Assembly (NCBI GenBank): GCA_036266975.1
Contig: DATAWZ010000046.1
Span: 59,126 to 123,125, forward strand
Reading direction: 5' to 3'
DNA length: 64,000 nucleotides
Source of the DNA: DATAWZ01 sp036266975
GTDB lineage: Bacteria; Actinomycetota; Thermoleophilia; Solirubrobacterales; Solirubrobacteraceae
Below, piece after piece: positions 41,254-49,662 of this stretch. The translations under genes and the position numbers were made by a program. Position 1 is the first letter of the stretch, and every line of letters starts with the position of its first letter. The notes beneath the pieces are model-generated. The model did not search any database and was not told where the DNA came from. It was given only the letters and a program-made list of their open reading frames with translations.

Positions 41254-42390
41254 ATGGACTTCCAACACACCGACGAGCAGCGCCTATGGCGCGAGACGCT
41301 CCACTCCTTCATGGAGAAGGACGTCGGCCGAGAGTACACGCGCGAGCACGACGAGAGCCGCGAGTTCCCCGCCGAGGCCTACAAGAAGATCGCCGACGAG
41401 GGCTGGCTCGGGCTGATGCTCCCGGAGCAGTACGGCGGACTCGAGGCCGACCCGGTGATGTACGCGATCTTCTGCGAGGCGATCGCCAAGTTCAGCCTGG
41501 ACACCGCCGCGTGCGTGATGACCTCGATGTTCACGGCCAACAACATCGCTCACAACGGCACCGACGCCCAGCGTGACGAGCACTTGCCGCCGTTCCTGGC
41601 CGGCGAGCGAAAGTTCGCCATCGCGATCTCCGAGCCCGAGGCCGGCTCGGACGCCGCGGCGCTGAAGACGCGGGCCAAGCTCATGGACGGAAACTGGGTC
41701 CTGAACGGCAACAAGGTGTGGTGCTCGGGCGCCCACCATCCGAACACCGTCATCTGCGTGATGTGCCGCACCGGCGAGGACAAGCACAAGGGCCTGTCGA
41801 TGATCCTGGTCCCCAACGACACGAAGGGCCTGGACATCCGCAAGATGAACACCTGCGTGCGCAAGAGCCTCGGCACCACCGAGTTCTTCCTGGAGGACGT
41901 CGCCGTCCCCGAGTCCAACATCATCGGCGAGCCCAACCGCGGCTGGGAGTACGTCAACCAGCACCTCGAGTGGGAGCGGCTTTCGCTGGCGGCCTCGTAC
42001 GTCGGCAACGCGCGCACCGCGCTCGACGACACGATCGCCTACACCAAGGACCGCAAGCAGTTCGGCCGGCCGATCTCCTCCTTCCAGGCGCTCAAGCACC
42101 GCATGGCCGAGAACGAGTGCGAGGTGAACGCCGCGCGGCTGCTCGTGTTCAGCGCGGCGAGCAAGATGGCCCGCGGCGAGCGCGCCATGAAGGAGGTCTC
42201 GATGGCCAAGTGCTTCGCGGCCGACGTCGCCTTCAAGGTCGCCTTCAACGGGATGCAGGCGCTCGGCGGGTACGCTCAGCTGCCCGAGTACGACATGGAG
42301 CGCTACTTCCGCGAGGCCAAGCACGGCATGGTCGGCGGCGGCACGCAGGAGATCCAGCGCTCGATCATCGCCAAGGAAATGGGGCTCTGA
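41254..42390 (+). CDS. acyl-CoA dehydrogenase
   Basis: A 378-residue acyl-CoA dehydrogenase. Motifs include FAIAISEPEAGSDAAAL for FAD/substrate, TKDRKQFGRPISSFQALKHRMAE and a C-terminal GMVGGGTQEIQRSIIAKE. The usual C-terminal catalytic Glu is replaced by Gly; instead a Glu in LEWERLSLAA sits where isovaleryl-CoA and long-chain dehydrogenases have theirs. A branched or bulky acyl-CoA is therefore likely. GGAGGG precedes the ATG. It is divergent from the amidohydrolase/CoA-transferase operon, with the shared operator 72 bases upstream. Its stop overlaps the start of the EthD-like gene. Confidence 0.95.
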   Translation: MDFQHTDEQRLWRETLHSFMEKDVGREYTREHDESREFPAEAYKKIADEGWLGLMLPEQYGGLEADPVMYAIFCEAIAKFSLDTAACVMTSMFTANNIAHNGTDAQRDEHLPPFLAGERKFAIAISEPEAGSDAAALKTRAKLMDGNWVLNGNKVWCSGAHHPNTVICVMCRTGEDKHKGLSMILVPNDTKGLDIRKMNTCVRKSLGTTEFFLEDVAVPESNIIGEPNRGWEYVNQHLEWERLSLAASYVGNARTALDDTIAYTKDRKQFGRPISSFQALKHRMAENECEVNAARLLVFSAASKMARGERAMKEVSMAKCFAADVAFKVAFNGMQALGGYAQLPEYDMERYFREAKHGMVGGGTQEIQRSIIAKEMGL

Positions 42391-42719
42391 TGCCGCAGTT
42401 CGCACTACTCGTCCTCACCGAGGGCGTCGCCGGCCGGGAGCAGGAGTACAACGACTGGTACACCGGCCAACACCTCGGCGACATCCTGGAGATCGAGGGC
42501 TACAACGCCGCGCAGCGCTTCGAGTTCGTCGAGGGGACGCTCTCGTCGCCCGCGCCGCAGCGGTATCTGGCGGTCTACGAGCTCGAGGCCGACAGCGTCG
42601 AGCAGGCCGAGGAGCGGCTGAAGGCCAAGCTCGCCGTCGCGTCACGCTCGGACGCGGTGTCGCCCGAGCGGACGATCTGGTGGGTGCGGCCGGTGACCGA
42701 ACGCCGAACAGCGGGGTGA
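42390..42719 (+). CDS. small EthD/dimeric alpha-beta barrel-like protein
   Basis: A 109-residue protein with a ferredoxin-like alpha/beta pattern (FALLVLTEGVAGREQEYNDWYTGQHLGDIL, RYLAVYELEADSVEQAEERL). It resembles EthD-type and related dimeric alpha-beta barrel proteins that accompany P450s and ring-modifying enzymes. Translated from an ATG overlapping the dehydrogenase stop (TGATG). It might act on or bind a pathway intermediate; the precise function is unknown. Confidence 0.65.
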   Translation: MPQFALLVLTEGVAGREQEYNDWYTGQHLGDILEIEGYNAAQRFEFVEGTLSSPAPQRYLAVYELEADSVEQAEERLKAKLAVASRSDAVSPERTIWWVRPVTERRTAG

Positions 42720-42723
42720 TCGG

Positions 42724-42776
42724 AGGGGGTGTGGGGAGTTAGTTCCGCTATCCGTGACTAACTCCCCACACCCCCT
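42724..42776. repeat. 20-bp perfect inverted repeat
   Basis: Left arm AGGGGGTGTGGGGAGTTAGT (42724-42743) and its exact complement ACTAACTCCCCACACCCCCT (42757-42776) with a 13-base loop. It begins 4 bases after the EthD-like stop and ends 47 bases before the DUF559 gene. It could terminate the first or regulate the second; the arms are unlike other terminators in the window. Confidence 0.75.
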
Positions 42777-42823
42777 GCGAGCCGAACGGATTCCGACCCA
42801 AGCGCGCGGCATTCTTTGCTGCC

Positions 42824-43735
42824 GTGGATCGGGAAATCGCCCGGCTCGCCGACGCCCAACACGGCGTCGTGCACGTCGATGACCTGCACGCGCTCGGACT
42901 GAGCCGCCAAGCGATCAGCCGGCGGGTGGCCGCGGGACGCCTGCGCCGCCTATATCGAGGGGTCTTCTCCTTCGGGCATGCCTGCCTTTCGCCGCAGGGC
43001 GAGTGGCTCGCGGCCGTATTCGCCGTCGGGCGCGAACGCTCATGGCTCAGCGGCGCCGCGGCCGCGACGCTGCAGAAGGTCTGGCGCGGCCGCCCGGCCG
43101 AGCAGATCGAGATCCTCACGACCGGCGACGGTGCGCGAGCGAGCCCCACGCTGAAGGTCGTACGCACGCGACACGTCGACCGCCGCGACGTCACGGTCAT
43201 CGACCGGATCCCCGTCGTCACCCTCCCGCGCCTGCTCGTCGAGCTGAGCGCGACTCTCACCGCCGAGCAGCTGGCCAACGTCATCCACGAGGCGGCCTAC
43301 CGAAGCCTCTTCGACGCCGGTGCGACCCGCGCGGCCGCGCAGCGCGCGACCGGCCGGCAGCACCTCGACGTCCTGCACCGCGCTCTCGAGCTCTACGAGC
43401 AGGGCAGCGCCGGAACCCGCAGCAAGCGCGAGGACCGAATCGTCAGAGCGGTCCTGGCCAGCCCGGAGATCCCCAAGCCGCTCATCGGCGCGCCGCTCAC
43501 GATCAACGGCACCCGCATCGAGGTCGACCTCCTCTTCCCCGACGCCAAGCTCGCCGTCGAGATCGACGGCCCCGGCCACCGCCGCCCGCGCACCCAGCGC
43601 GAGGACCAGCTCCGCGACGCGCTCCTGCGCGCCATTCACTACGACATCCTGAGGCTCACCACGCCCGACCCGCAGATCGCGGTCGAGCTCGTCGCGGACC
43701 GGCTAGAGGCCCTCAGGCGGCGGCGCGCCGGTTGA
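42824..43735 (+). CDS. AbiEi-like/DUF559 protein (winged helix plus nuclease-like domain)
   Basis: A 303-residue protein. The N-terminal 60 residues match the AbiEi-type antitoxin winged helix (IARLADAQHGVVHVDDLHALGLSRQAISRRV, GRLRRLYRGVFSFG). The C-terminal domain resembles DUF559/Vsr-like endonucleases: RIEVDLLFPDAKLAVEIDGPGHRR with Asp and Glu in the PD-(D/E)xK order. No toxin gene is adjacent. Such orphan genes are common in actinobacteria and often near mobile DNA. It starts at GTG 42824, 47 bases after a long hairpin, and overlaps the 3' end of the small gene at 43713. Confidence 0.75.
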   Translation: MDREIARLADAQHGVVHVDDLHALGLSRQAISRRVAAGRLRRLYRGVFSFGHACLSPQGEWLAAVFAVGRERSWLSGAAAATLQKVWRGRPAEQIEILTTGDGARASPTLKVVRTRHVDRRDVTVIDRIPVVTLPRLLVELSATLTAEQLANVIHEAAYRSLFDAGATRAAAQRATGRQHLDVLHRALELYEQGSAGTRSKREDRIVRAVLASPEIPKPLIGAPLTINGTRIEVDLLFPDAKLAVEIDGPGHRRPRTQREDQLRDALLRAIHYDILRLTTPDPQIAVELVADRLEALRRRRAG

Positions 43736-43994
43736 TCTCCTCGTGGAAGGTGGTCAGCCGGCCCTCGGCCGTGTTGAACGTGTTGCGCTTGTAGCCGACC
43801 GAGCCCATGATCGAGCTGATGCCGGCGAGCACGCCGAGATCCTCGGTGAGGCCGATCATCACCCCGAGCTTGGCCACGATGTCCATCGCGAGGGACTTCA
43901 CCGTTCCCACCCTGATGGCCAGCCACTCGGCGATGACGTCGTTCCGGGCCCCGGCGACGATGAGCTCGAGGCGGGGGGCCTTCCCTTCGAGCAT
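43713..43994 (-). pseudogene. LuxR helix-turn-helix remnant joined to unknown tail
   Basis: A 93-residue frame. Its first half reads like a worn LuxR DNA-binding domain (LELIVAGARNDVIAEWLAIRVGTVKSLAMDIVAKLGV), matching the order of such domains at 29078 and 20872. The second half (GVLAGISSIMGSVGYKRNTFNTAEGRLTTFHEEINRR) belongs to no family I know. It lacks a sensor domain and a clear ribosome site and overlaps the DUF559 gene end by 23 bases. It looks like a fragment left after a rearrangement. The rest of the gap to 44062 shows nothing else. Confidence 0.4.
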
Positions 43995-44062
43995 TCGAGT
44001 ACGCCCCCAGGGGAGGCGAGCGCACTGAGATGGTGTGATGGGGGCGAAGTTCTCGGCGCCTG

Positions 44063-44584
44063 CTACAGGGACAGGATGTCTCGGACCTCGGTGAGGTAGA
44101 GCGTGCCGTCTTCGACGTCGGTGACGGTTACCTCGTGGCGGACGTAGCGCCGACCGCGCTTCTCGTACTTGTCGATCGCCTTGGCGAGGATGCGGACCGT
44201 TCGCCCGACCGTGATGGGTGCGTGGATTGTGGTGTCGTGGTAGGTGTGGATCGAACCAACTGCGAACGGTTTGCGGTGATCGAACTGCACGGAGAGGATG
44301 AAGTGCGAGAGCAGCATCGGCGGGACGATCGCTCCGCCGAACGGCGATTCGCCGTCGATGTGCCAGGTGTTCATCTTCCACCCCTCATACCAGGGGTTGT
44401 AGTCCTCGACCGCGTCGGCGTAGAGGACGATCAGCTCTGCGGTGAGCGGCAGCTCCCGCGAGAGCTCGTCGCCGATCTCGATCATGTCCCAGTAGGGCTG
44501 GGAGACCTCGTTGAGCGAGTTCACGAAATCCCGGGTCTGCTGGACCTGGATCGAGGTCATGGGCTTCAGCTCAGACATCGACAT
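44063..44584 (-). CDS. MaoC-like hydratase subunit (second pair, downstream)
   Basis: A 173-residue hotdog protein of the MaoC/FAS1-like dehydratase type. Segments are ELPLTAELIVLYADAVEDYNPWYEG, then DGESPFGGAIVPPMLLSHFIL and HAPITVGRTVRILAKAIDKYEKRGRRYVRHEV. It lacks the classic D-x4-H of hydratase 2 (DAVEDYNPWY here), so it may be the structural partner. It overlaps the gene at 44571 by 14 bases, making a two-gene hydratase pair. Start M1 or the ATG two codons later are both possible. Confidence 0.8.
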   Translation of the reverse strand: MSMSELKPMTSIQVQQTRDFVNSLNEVSQPYWDMIEIGDELSRELPLTAELIVLYADAVEDYNPWYEGWKMNTWHIDGESPFGGAIVPPMLLSHFILSVQFDHRKPFAVGSIHTYHDTTIHAPITVGRTVRILAKAIDKYEKRGRRYVRHEVTVTDVEDGTLYLTEVRDILSL

Positions 44585-45017
44585 CGACCTCCGCGGTACC
44601 GACGGTCTTCTTCTGGCCGTCCTCGTTTGTTGCCCACACCTCGACCGTGAAGCGGAATCCGTTGCCCTTAGGGGCCTTCTCCTTGACCACCCCGTAGGTG
44701 GTGATGATCTCGTCGGCCAAGGTCGAGCTGATGTACTTGGCCTCGAACTTGGAGCCGACGAACATGTTGCGGCCGAAGTGGTTGACGAGCATCTCCCAGA
44801 TGTACGCCGAGGACATCTCGCCGGTCTGGATCGGGGCGGCCAGTCCCGTCGACTGGGCGTACTCGACGTCCCAGTGGTTGGGGTTGAAGCGGCCCCACAG
44901 GCGTGAGCCCATGAGCTGGATCAGGGCCTCCTTCTTGACCCCGATCAGCTCGTAGCCGACCGGGGTGTCCCGGGTGATCAGCCCTTCGGCGGCGGGAGCG
45001 CCGGTACCGGTTGCCAT
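44571..45017 (-). CDS. MaoC-like hydratase subunit (second pair, upstream)
   Basis: A 148-residue hotdog protein that pairs with the product of 44063. It has LIQLMGSRLWGRFNPNHWDVEYAQSTGLAAPIQTGEMSSAYIWEML, in which the segment FNPNHWDVEYAQSTG takes the place of the hydratase-2 motif (NPxHxD). This suggests it is the catalytic subunit, with His near residue 48. GAGGAGGAG precedes the ATG at 45017. An earlier ATG at 45062 is not supported. The gap upstream, 45018-45408, has no gene. Confidence 0.8.
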   Translation of the reverse strand: MATGTGAPAAEGLITRDTPVGYELIGVKKEALIQLMGSRLWGRFNPNHWDVEYAQSTGLAAPIQTGEMSSAYIWEMLVNHFGRNMFVGSKFEAKYISSTLADEIITTYGVVKEKAPKGNGFRFTVEVWATNEDGQKKTVGTAEVDVDV

Positions 45018-45312
45018 GGACCTTCTCCTCCTCGTTGTCACTTCAGATCGAGCCGCTGGCACGCGAGCTCCGAGAGCAGGAACTTACGCGGTCGGCCGCT
45101 CGGGGGGAGTGCGATCTCCGCGGCGTCGATGAACAACACGTGCCTGAAGAGTATGTGGGCGCCTGCGGGCAGGCTCTCAGGTGCCGCGGACCCACGCCCT
45201 GGTCTCCTACCGCTCCGCACGAGCGTCCCAGGCGCAAAGGCGACTGCGAGGGCCGTCGTTCCTCGGAACCTGCCGCCGTTTCTCGATGGGGGCGCCGTTG
45301 CCAACTTCGAGA

Positions 45313-45356
45313 GCCCACGCCCGGACTCGAACCGGGGACTGCTTCGTTACGAGAAG
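45313..45356 (-). other. tRNA 3'-half-like fragment (possible attachment-site remnant)
   Basis: On the minus strand: a 4-bp stem with a 7-base loop (CTTC-TCGTAAC-GAAG), a 5-base spacer, a perfect T-arm CCCGG-TTCGAGT-CCGGG (45320-45336) and the acceptor-like CGTGGGC (45313-45319). No 5' half or D-arm is present: GCCCACG is not found about 70 bases upstream, and position 33 would be C, not U. It is thus not a functional tRNA, but fits the tRNA 3' end often duplicated by integrases. The rest of the gap 45018-45408 shows nothing else. Confidence 0.45.
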
Positions 45357-45408
45357 GCCCGGTGGCTCGTCAGGCATGTCCGCAGCGCCTACGGACGTCC
45401 GGACGTGC

Positions 45409-46371
45409 TCACTGCCAGTGCGCCATGGGCTGCCCCGCGACCGGAGAACGCAACACCTGCACCGCAGCTGCGCCCAGTCCGCCCAGGTAGAGCGTCCTCA
45501 GGTCCGGTCCCCCGAACGCGAGGCTGGACAGGTTGCACAGACGCGCCCCACGACTCAGCGCGATCTGATCGAAGGTCAGATCGCCCCGGGCGTACGCCGC
45601 CACCGCGTCGAGCCCGCTGGGTGCGATGTCCTCGAGCAGAGGAGTCCAGGTCAGGTCCGGGGCCACGCGGATCAGGCGGTTGGTGATGACGCTGGTGACC
45701 CATAACGCTCCCTCGGCGTCGAACGCCAGGCCGTCGGGGAAGGTGTCCGCCGGGAAGCTGATGTGTACCGGATCGGACAGCACGCCGTCGGCCGCCACGT
45801 CGTACCGGGTGGTCCGGCAGGCAAAGGTCTCGTTGACGAACAGGTGCTTGCGGTCGGGCGAGACCCGCAGCTCGTTCGTCCAGTTCAACCCCTCCGCCGC
45901 CACGGTGATCGTGCCGCCTTGCACCAGGAGGATCAGGCCGCTCTTCTCCTCGGCGGTGTAGTGCTGGTGGTTGCGGGTCCTGGCGCTGATGGTGATCCAC
46001 GCTCGGTCGCCGTCCACCAGCACGAAGTTGGCGTGCGGAACCCGACCGCCGTCGAGCCCCGTCGCGTAGCGGCGGGCCTCACCGGTGCGGCCGACCTGCC
46101 ACACGCCACCGCCGCGGCCCAGGTTGGCGAACAGGAAGTCGCCCTCGGCCGTCAGCGCGATGCCGTTCGGCCGGAAGCCCTGCGCGATCAGGTCTGCCTC
46201 GACCGCGGGGCCCACGGTCCCGTCGGGCGCGATCCGTGCGATGCCAACCGTCCAGTCGCAGGTGTAGAGCGATCCGTCGCGCGCGGCCAGCACGCACTCC
46301 GGCCGGTTCAGACCGCTCCCGACCTGCGCGAGGTCCTCGAGCCGAAACGGCTCGATCTCAGTGAGTGTCAC
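45409..46371 (-). CDS. SMP-30/gluconolactonase-like lactonase
   Basis: A 320-residue beta-propeller of the SMP-30 family. It has Glu25 in NRPECVLA, GFRPNGIALTAEGD, NWTNELRVSPD for the Asn ligand and DTFPDGLAFDAEGALWVTSV for the Asp. Members hydrolyse lactones. It starts at a GTG whose GTGA overlaps the SDR stop, third in an operon with the SDR (46368) and the Baeyer-Villiger monooxygenase (47108). The natural reading is hydrolysis of the lactone made by the monooxygenase; this is inference from context. Confidence 0.88.
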   Translation of the reverse strand: MTLTEIEPFRLEDLAQVGSGLNRPECVLAARDGSLYTCDWTVGIARIAPDGTVGPAVEADLIAQGFRPNGIALTAEGDFLFANLGRGGGVWQVGRTGEARRYATGLDGGRVPHANFVLVDGDRAWITISARTRNHQHYTAEEKSGLILLVQGGTITVAAEGLNWTNELRVSPDRKHLFVNETFACRTTRYDVAADGVLSDPVHISFPADTFPDGLAFDAEGALWVTSVITNRLIRVAPDLTWTPLLEDIAPSGLDAVAAYARGDLTFDQIALSRGARLCNLSSLAFGGPDLRTLYLGGLGAAAVQVLRSPVAGQPMAHWQ

Positions 46372-47111
46372 AGCGCCAGGTAGCCGCCGTCGACGGGGAT
46401 CGTGACCCCGGTGACGTAGGACGACATGTCCGAGGCGAGGAACACGGCGGGGCCGGCGATCTCGTGCGTCTCGCCCACGCGGCCCAGCGGCACGCGCTGC
46501 AGGAACTTCGCGTTGAGCTCGCCCGTGGCCGTCATCAGGCCGCTCTTCATCCGCCCGGGCGCCAGCCCGTTGGCCCGGCCACCCGTCGGCCCGAGCGTGC
46601 GGGAGAAGTACTGCACCAGCGAGCGAATACCCGCCTTGGTGGCGCCGTAGGCGGCGCTCGATCGCGGTGCCGAGAACCCGGCGATCGAGGACAGGAAGAT
46701 CATGCTCGCGCCGGGATGCTTCATCGCCTCCAGCACGGAGACGGACATGTCCCATTGGCCGGTGAGGTTGATGCTGACGACCTCATCCCACTTCTGCATC
46801 TGGTCGGGATCGCCCGGGCGGCTGCGGGGCGAGATGCCGGCGTTGTTGGCCAGCACGTCGATCGTGCCGTACTGCTCCGAGATGCGGGCCCCGAAGGCCA
46901 TGACGGCCTCCCGGTCACCGATGTCCAGCGTCTCGGCGGCAGCCGAACCACCCGAGGCCACGATCTTCCCAGCCACCTGCTCGGCGGCATCGGCGAGCCG
47001 GTCGATGACGACGACGTGCGCCCCTTCGCCCGCCAGGGCGGTCGAGATCGCCGCACCCAACCCGCCGCCGCCGCCGGTCACCACCGCCGTCTTGTCCGAC
47101 AGCAGAGTCAC
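46368..47111 (-). CDS. short-chain dehydrogenase/reductase
   Basis: A 247-residue classical SDR. Motifs: TGGGGGLGAAI for NAD(P), NNAG, and catalytic Ser...Tyr-x3-Lys in SSIAGFSAPRSSAAYGATKAG. The Asp at the end of the second strand (VVVID) suggests NAD. It starts with a GTG overlapping the monooxygenase stop and its stop overlaps the lactonase GTG. Likely oxidises an alcohol to the ketone substrate of the monooxygenase, or acts on the hydroxy acid after lactone opening. Longer in-frame starts lie within the monooxygenase gene. Confidence 0.9.
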   Translation of the reverse strand: MTLLSDKTAVVTGGGGGLGAAISTALAGEGAHVVVIDRLADAAEQVAGKIVASGGSAAAETLDIGDREAVMAFGARISEQYGTIDVLANNAGISPRSRPGDPDQMQKWDEVVSINLTGQWDMSVSVLEAMKHPGASMIFLSSIAGFSAPRSSAAYGATKAGIRSLVQYFSRTLGPTGGRANGLAPGRMKSGLMTATGELNAKFLQRVPLGRVGETHEIAGPAVFLASDMSSYVTGVTIPVDGGYLAL

Positions 47112-48745
47112 GACATCACGTAGCCCCTGTAGTCGTTCTCGCGCACGTCGTCGCAGTACGCCCGGTACCGGAGGTTGCCGCCGACGAACAGCAGCACCTC
47201 GCGCTTGTCGCGGCCCTCGAGGTTCTGGTTGACCCCGGTGAACCAGGAGTTGGTCTGGCCCAGCAGCAGCTTGTTCTGCAGCTTGTGAGCATAGGTCGTG
47301 TAGGACTCGGCCGCGGCGACCTCGGGTTCGATGCGCGTGTTCCCGTTCTGCTTCGCGTGGAGCATCATGTCGCTCAGCCAGTCGACGGCCACGGCCGAGC
47401 AGCGCGGGATGTTGCAGAAGGTGGCACCGCTCTGCGGACCGACCAGCATGAACATGTTGGGGAAGCCCGGGGTCTGCATGCCCATGTAGGTCGTGACGCC
47501 CTTGTCCCACTCGTCCTTCAGGGCGATGCCGCCGGTGCCCCGGATGTCGATGTGGTTCCACGATCCCTTGATCGCGTCGAAGCCGGTCGCGTAGATGATG
47601 ACGTCCAGTTCATGCAGGCCCTCGGGGGTCACGACCCCCTCCGGGGCGATACGGGTGATCGAGGTCGAGTGCAGGTCGACGGCCGTGACGTTGTCCTGGT
47701 TGTAGATCTCGTAGTAGCCGGACTCGAGCGGAACCCGCTTCATCCCGAAGCCGTGGTCCTTCGGGATCAGGATCTCGGCGACGTGGGGGTCGTTGACGCG
47801 CTGCCGGATCTTGTCCGCCACGAATGTCGACACGTACTTGTTCGCCTCGGGGTCGGACAGGATGTCCTGGTAAGCCCCCAGCCACAGCGAGAAGCCCGGC
47901 CCCTGGTAGAGCTCCTCCAGTTTGGCGTCGCGCTCTTCCTTCGGGACGTCAAGCAGGTTCTGCGGGATGAACTCGTGCCCATAGCCGGCGAGGGTCTTGT
48001 CGCACTTGGCAATGAACTCGTGGTAGTTGGCCTTGATCCCGTCCATGCGCTCCTGCGTCATGGGCCCGTTGCCCAGCGGGGTGCACCAGGTCGGGTCACG
48101 CACGAACACCGTCAGGTGCCCGGCGACCTTGGCCATCGCCTGGCTCACCTGCACGCCGGTCGATCCCACGCCGATCACGGCCACCCGCTTGCCGCTGAAG
48201 TCCCGCTCGGCGGGGCCGAACCCGTTGGGATCGCGCGGCCAGGCGGCCGTGTGGATGCTCTCGCCCTTGAAGGTGTGGATGCCGGGGATCTTCGGCATCT
48301 GCGGCCAGGACAGCGGCCCGAGCGCCGAGAACACGAAGCGTGCCGTCACCGGGGCGCGGTGCGGCTGCACGAAGCCCAGCGTCCAGAGGTTGTTCTCCTC
48401 GTCGAACACCATGCTGCTGACCTTGGCGTTGAAGATGAAGTCCTTGCGGATGTCCATGATCTCGGCCGCTCGATGAAGGTACCTCAGGACGTCGGGCTGG
48501 GCGGCGAAGCGCTCCGGCCAGTCCCACTCCTGCATGAGCTCGTCGTTCCAGAAGTAGCCGTAGATCTCGCTCTCGGAGTCGGTGCGGCAACCCGGGTAGC
48601 GGTTGTGGTGCCATACCCCGCCGATGTCGTCGGAGCCTTCGACCCCCAGCGTCCGGTAACCCATCTCGCGCAGCCGATAGGCCTGGTACATGCCGCTGAT
48701 GCCCGCGCCGATCACGACAGCGTCGAAGTCTGCGTCTCTCGTCAT
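47108..48745 (-). CDS. Baeyer-Villiger flavin monooxygenase
   Basis: A 545-residue FAD/NADPH monooxygenase. FAD motif GAGISG at residues 13-18, NADPH motif GVGSTGVQVSQAM near 190 and the family fingerprint FKGESIHTAAWP at 159-170, equal to FxGxxxHxxxWP. It inserts oxygen next to a ketone, producing an ester or lactone, as in cyclohexanone or terpenone breakdown. GGAAGAGGAAG precedes the ATG. The operator at 48816 is 71 bases upstream. It leads an operon with an SDR and an SMP-30 lactonase. Confidence 0.94.
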   Translation of the reverse strand: MTRDADFDAVVIGAGISGMYQAYRLREMGYRTLGVEGSDDIGGVWHHNRYPGCRTDSESEIYGYFWNDELMQEWDWPERFAAQPDVLRYLHRAAEIMDIRKDFIFNAKVSSMVFDEENNLWTLGFVQPHRAPVTARFVFSALGPLSWPQMPKIPGIHTFKGESIHTAAWPRDPNGFGPAERDFSGKRVAVIGVGSTGVQVSQAMAKVAGHLTVFVRDPTWCTPLGNGPMTQERMDGIKANYHEFIAKCDKTLAGYGHEFIPQNLLDVPKEERDAKLEELYQGPGFSLWLGAYQDILSDPEANKYVSTFVADKIRQRVNDPHVAEILIPKDHGFGMKRVPLESGYYEIYNQDNVTAVDLHSTSITRIAPEGVVTPEGLHELDVIIYATGFDAIKGSWNHIDIRGTGGIALKDEWDKGVTTYMGMQTPGFPNMFMLVGPQSGATFCNIPRCSAVAVDWLSDMMLHAKQNGNTRIEPEVAAAESYTTYAHKLQNKLLLGQTNSWFTGVNQNLEGRDKREVLLFVGGNLRYRAYCDDVRENDYRGYVMS

Positions 48746-48815
48746 GTCAACTTCCTCTTCCTGGGCCTGTCGCCTTGTCTCCAGCAGTCGGTCATAGCGG
48801 GATTCTACCTAAAAA

Positions 48816-48829
48816 AACAAGCGTTTGTT
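48816..48829. promoter_or_regulatory. AACAAKCRTTTGTT operator, monooxygenase promoter
   Basis: AACAAGCGTTTGTT, exact consensus, preceded by a run of A, in the 98-base gap upstream of the Baeyer-Villiger operon. Confidence 0.7.
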
Positions 48830-48843
48830 GTTCCAACCGAGCG

Positions 48844-49662
48844 TCAGTGCTCGATCGGCCGGTTGTACTGCGGCGGACGCCCCTCGATCGCGGCGTTGAT
48901 GCCCTCGGAGAGGTCGTCGGTGTACTGCAGTGCCGCGGTCGCCCAGTAGGTGGCCGCCATCGTGCCGGCGAGGTCCGAGTGCCAGCTCGCCCGCAGGGCC
49001 TGCTTGGTCGCCTCGAGCGCCCGCCGCGGCCGCGAGGCGATCTTCTCGGCGAGCGCGATCGACTCGGCCAGGAGCGCCTCGGGCTCCACCACGCGGTTGA
49101 CCAGGCCGATCTCCAGCGCGCGCTGCGCGTCGACGAGGTCCCCGGTGAGCGCGAGCTCGGCCGCCATCCCGCTCCCGACCAGCCGCGGCAGGAAGTACGT
49201 CCCGCCGTTCGCCGGCGCCAGCCCGAGCTTGATGTAGGTCTCCCCCATCTTCGCCTTCGTCGAGGCGATGCGGATGTCGCAGGCGAGCGAGAGGTCCAGC
49301 CCGCCCGCGGTCGCGCCGCCGTTGACCGCGGCGATCGTCGGCATCAGGCACGCCTGCAGCCGCTGGGTCACCGGGAACAGCACGCGCGCGTTGAACGGCT
49401 CCTGCTCGACGCGCAGGCGCTCGTCGATGTAGCGCTTGAACGCATGCAGGTCGGCGCCCGCGCAGAAGACCTTGCCCGCGCCGGTGAGCACGAGCACGCG
49501 CGTGTGGATGTCCGCCTCGCACGCCTCGATCGCCGCGAGCAGGTCGCGCGCGAGCTCCACCACGACGCCGTTGCCGAACTCGGGACGGTTGAGCGTCACC
49601 AGCACCACCCCGTCGGCGACCGCCTCGTAGAGGACGGTCTCCAGCTCGACGCGGCCCTCCAT
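48844..49662 (-). CDS. enoyl-CoA hydratase/isomerase
   Basis: A 272-residue crotonase-fold enzyme. It has LTGAGKVFCAGADLHAF, VNGGATAGGLDLSLACDIRIAS and a catalytic-site region MGETYIKLGLAPANGGTYFLPRLVG. Two Gly and a Asn replace the usual two Glu (APANGGT), so it may be an isomerase, a hydratase with other acids, or a hydrolase. Its ATG overlaps the thiolase stop (ATGA). It is the last gene of a long minus-strand operon that starts near 54.6 kb. Confidence 0.88.
   Translation of the reverse strand: MEGRVELETVLYEAVADGVVLVTLNRPEFGNGVVVELARDLLAAIEACEADIHTRVLVLTGAGKVFCAGADLHAFKRYIDERLRVEQEPFNARVLFPVTQRLQACLMPTIAAVNGGATAGGLDLSLACDIRIASTKAKMGETYIKLGLAPANGGTYFLPRLVGSGMAAELALTGDLVDAQRALEIGLVNRVVEPEALLAESIALAEKIASRPRRALEATKQALRASWHSDLAGTMAATYWATAALQYTDDLSEGINAAIEGRPPQYNRPIEH

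Noticed and set aside
45313..45400. Complete tRNA gene
   Set aside because: No matching 5' acceptor strand or D-arm, and the residue before the would-be anticodon is C instead of U.
45129..45705. Plus-strand frames reading RPDSNRG
   Set aside because: The peptide is the well-known false translation of a tRNA-like 3' half; no ribosome site or domain. The underlying tRNA-like sequence is reported instead.
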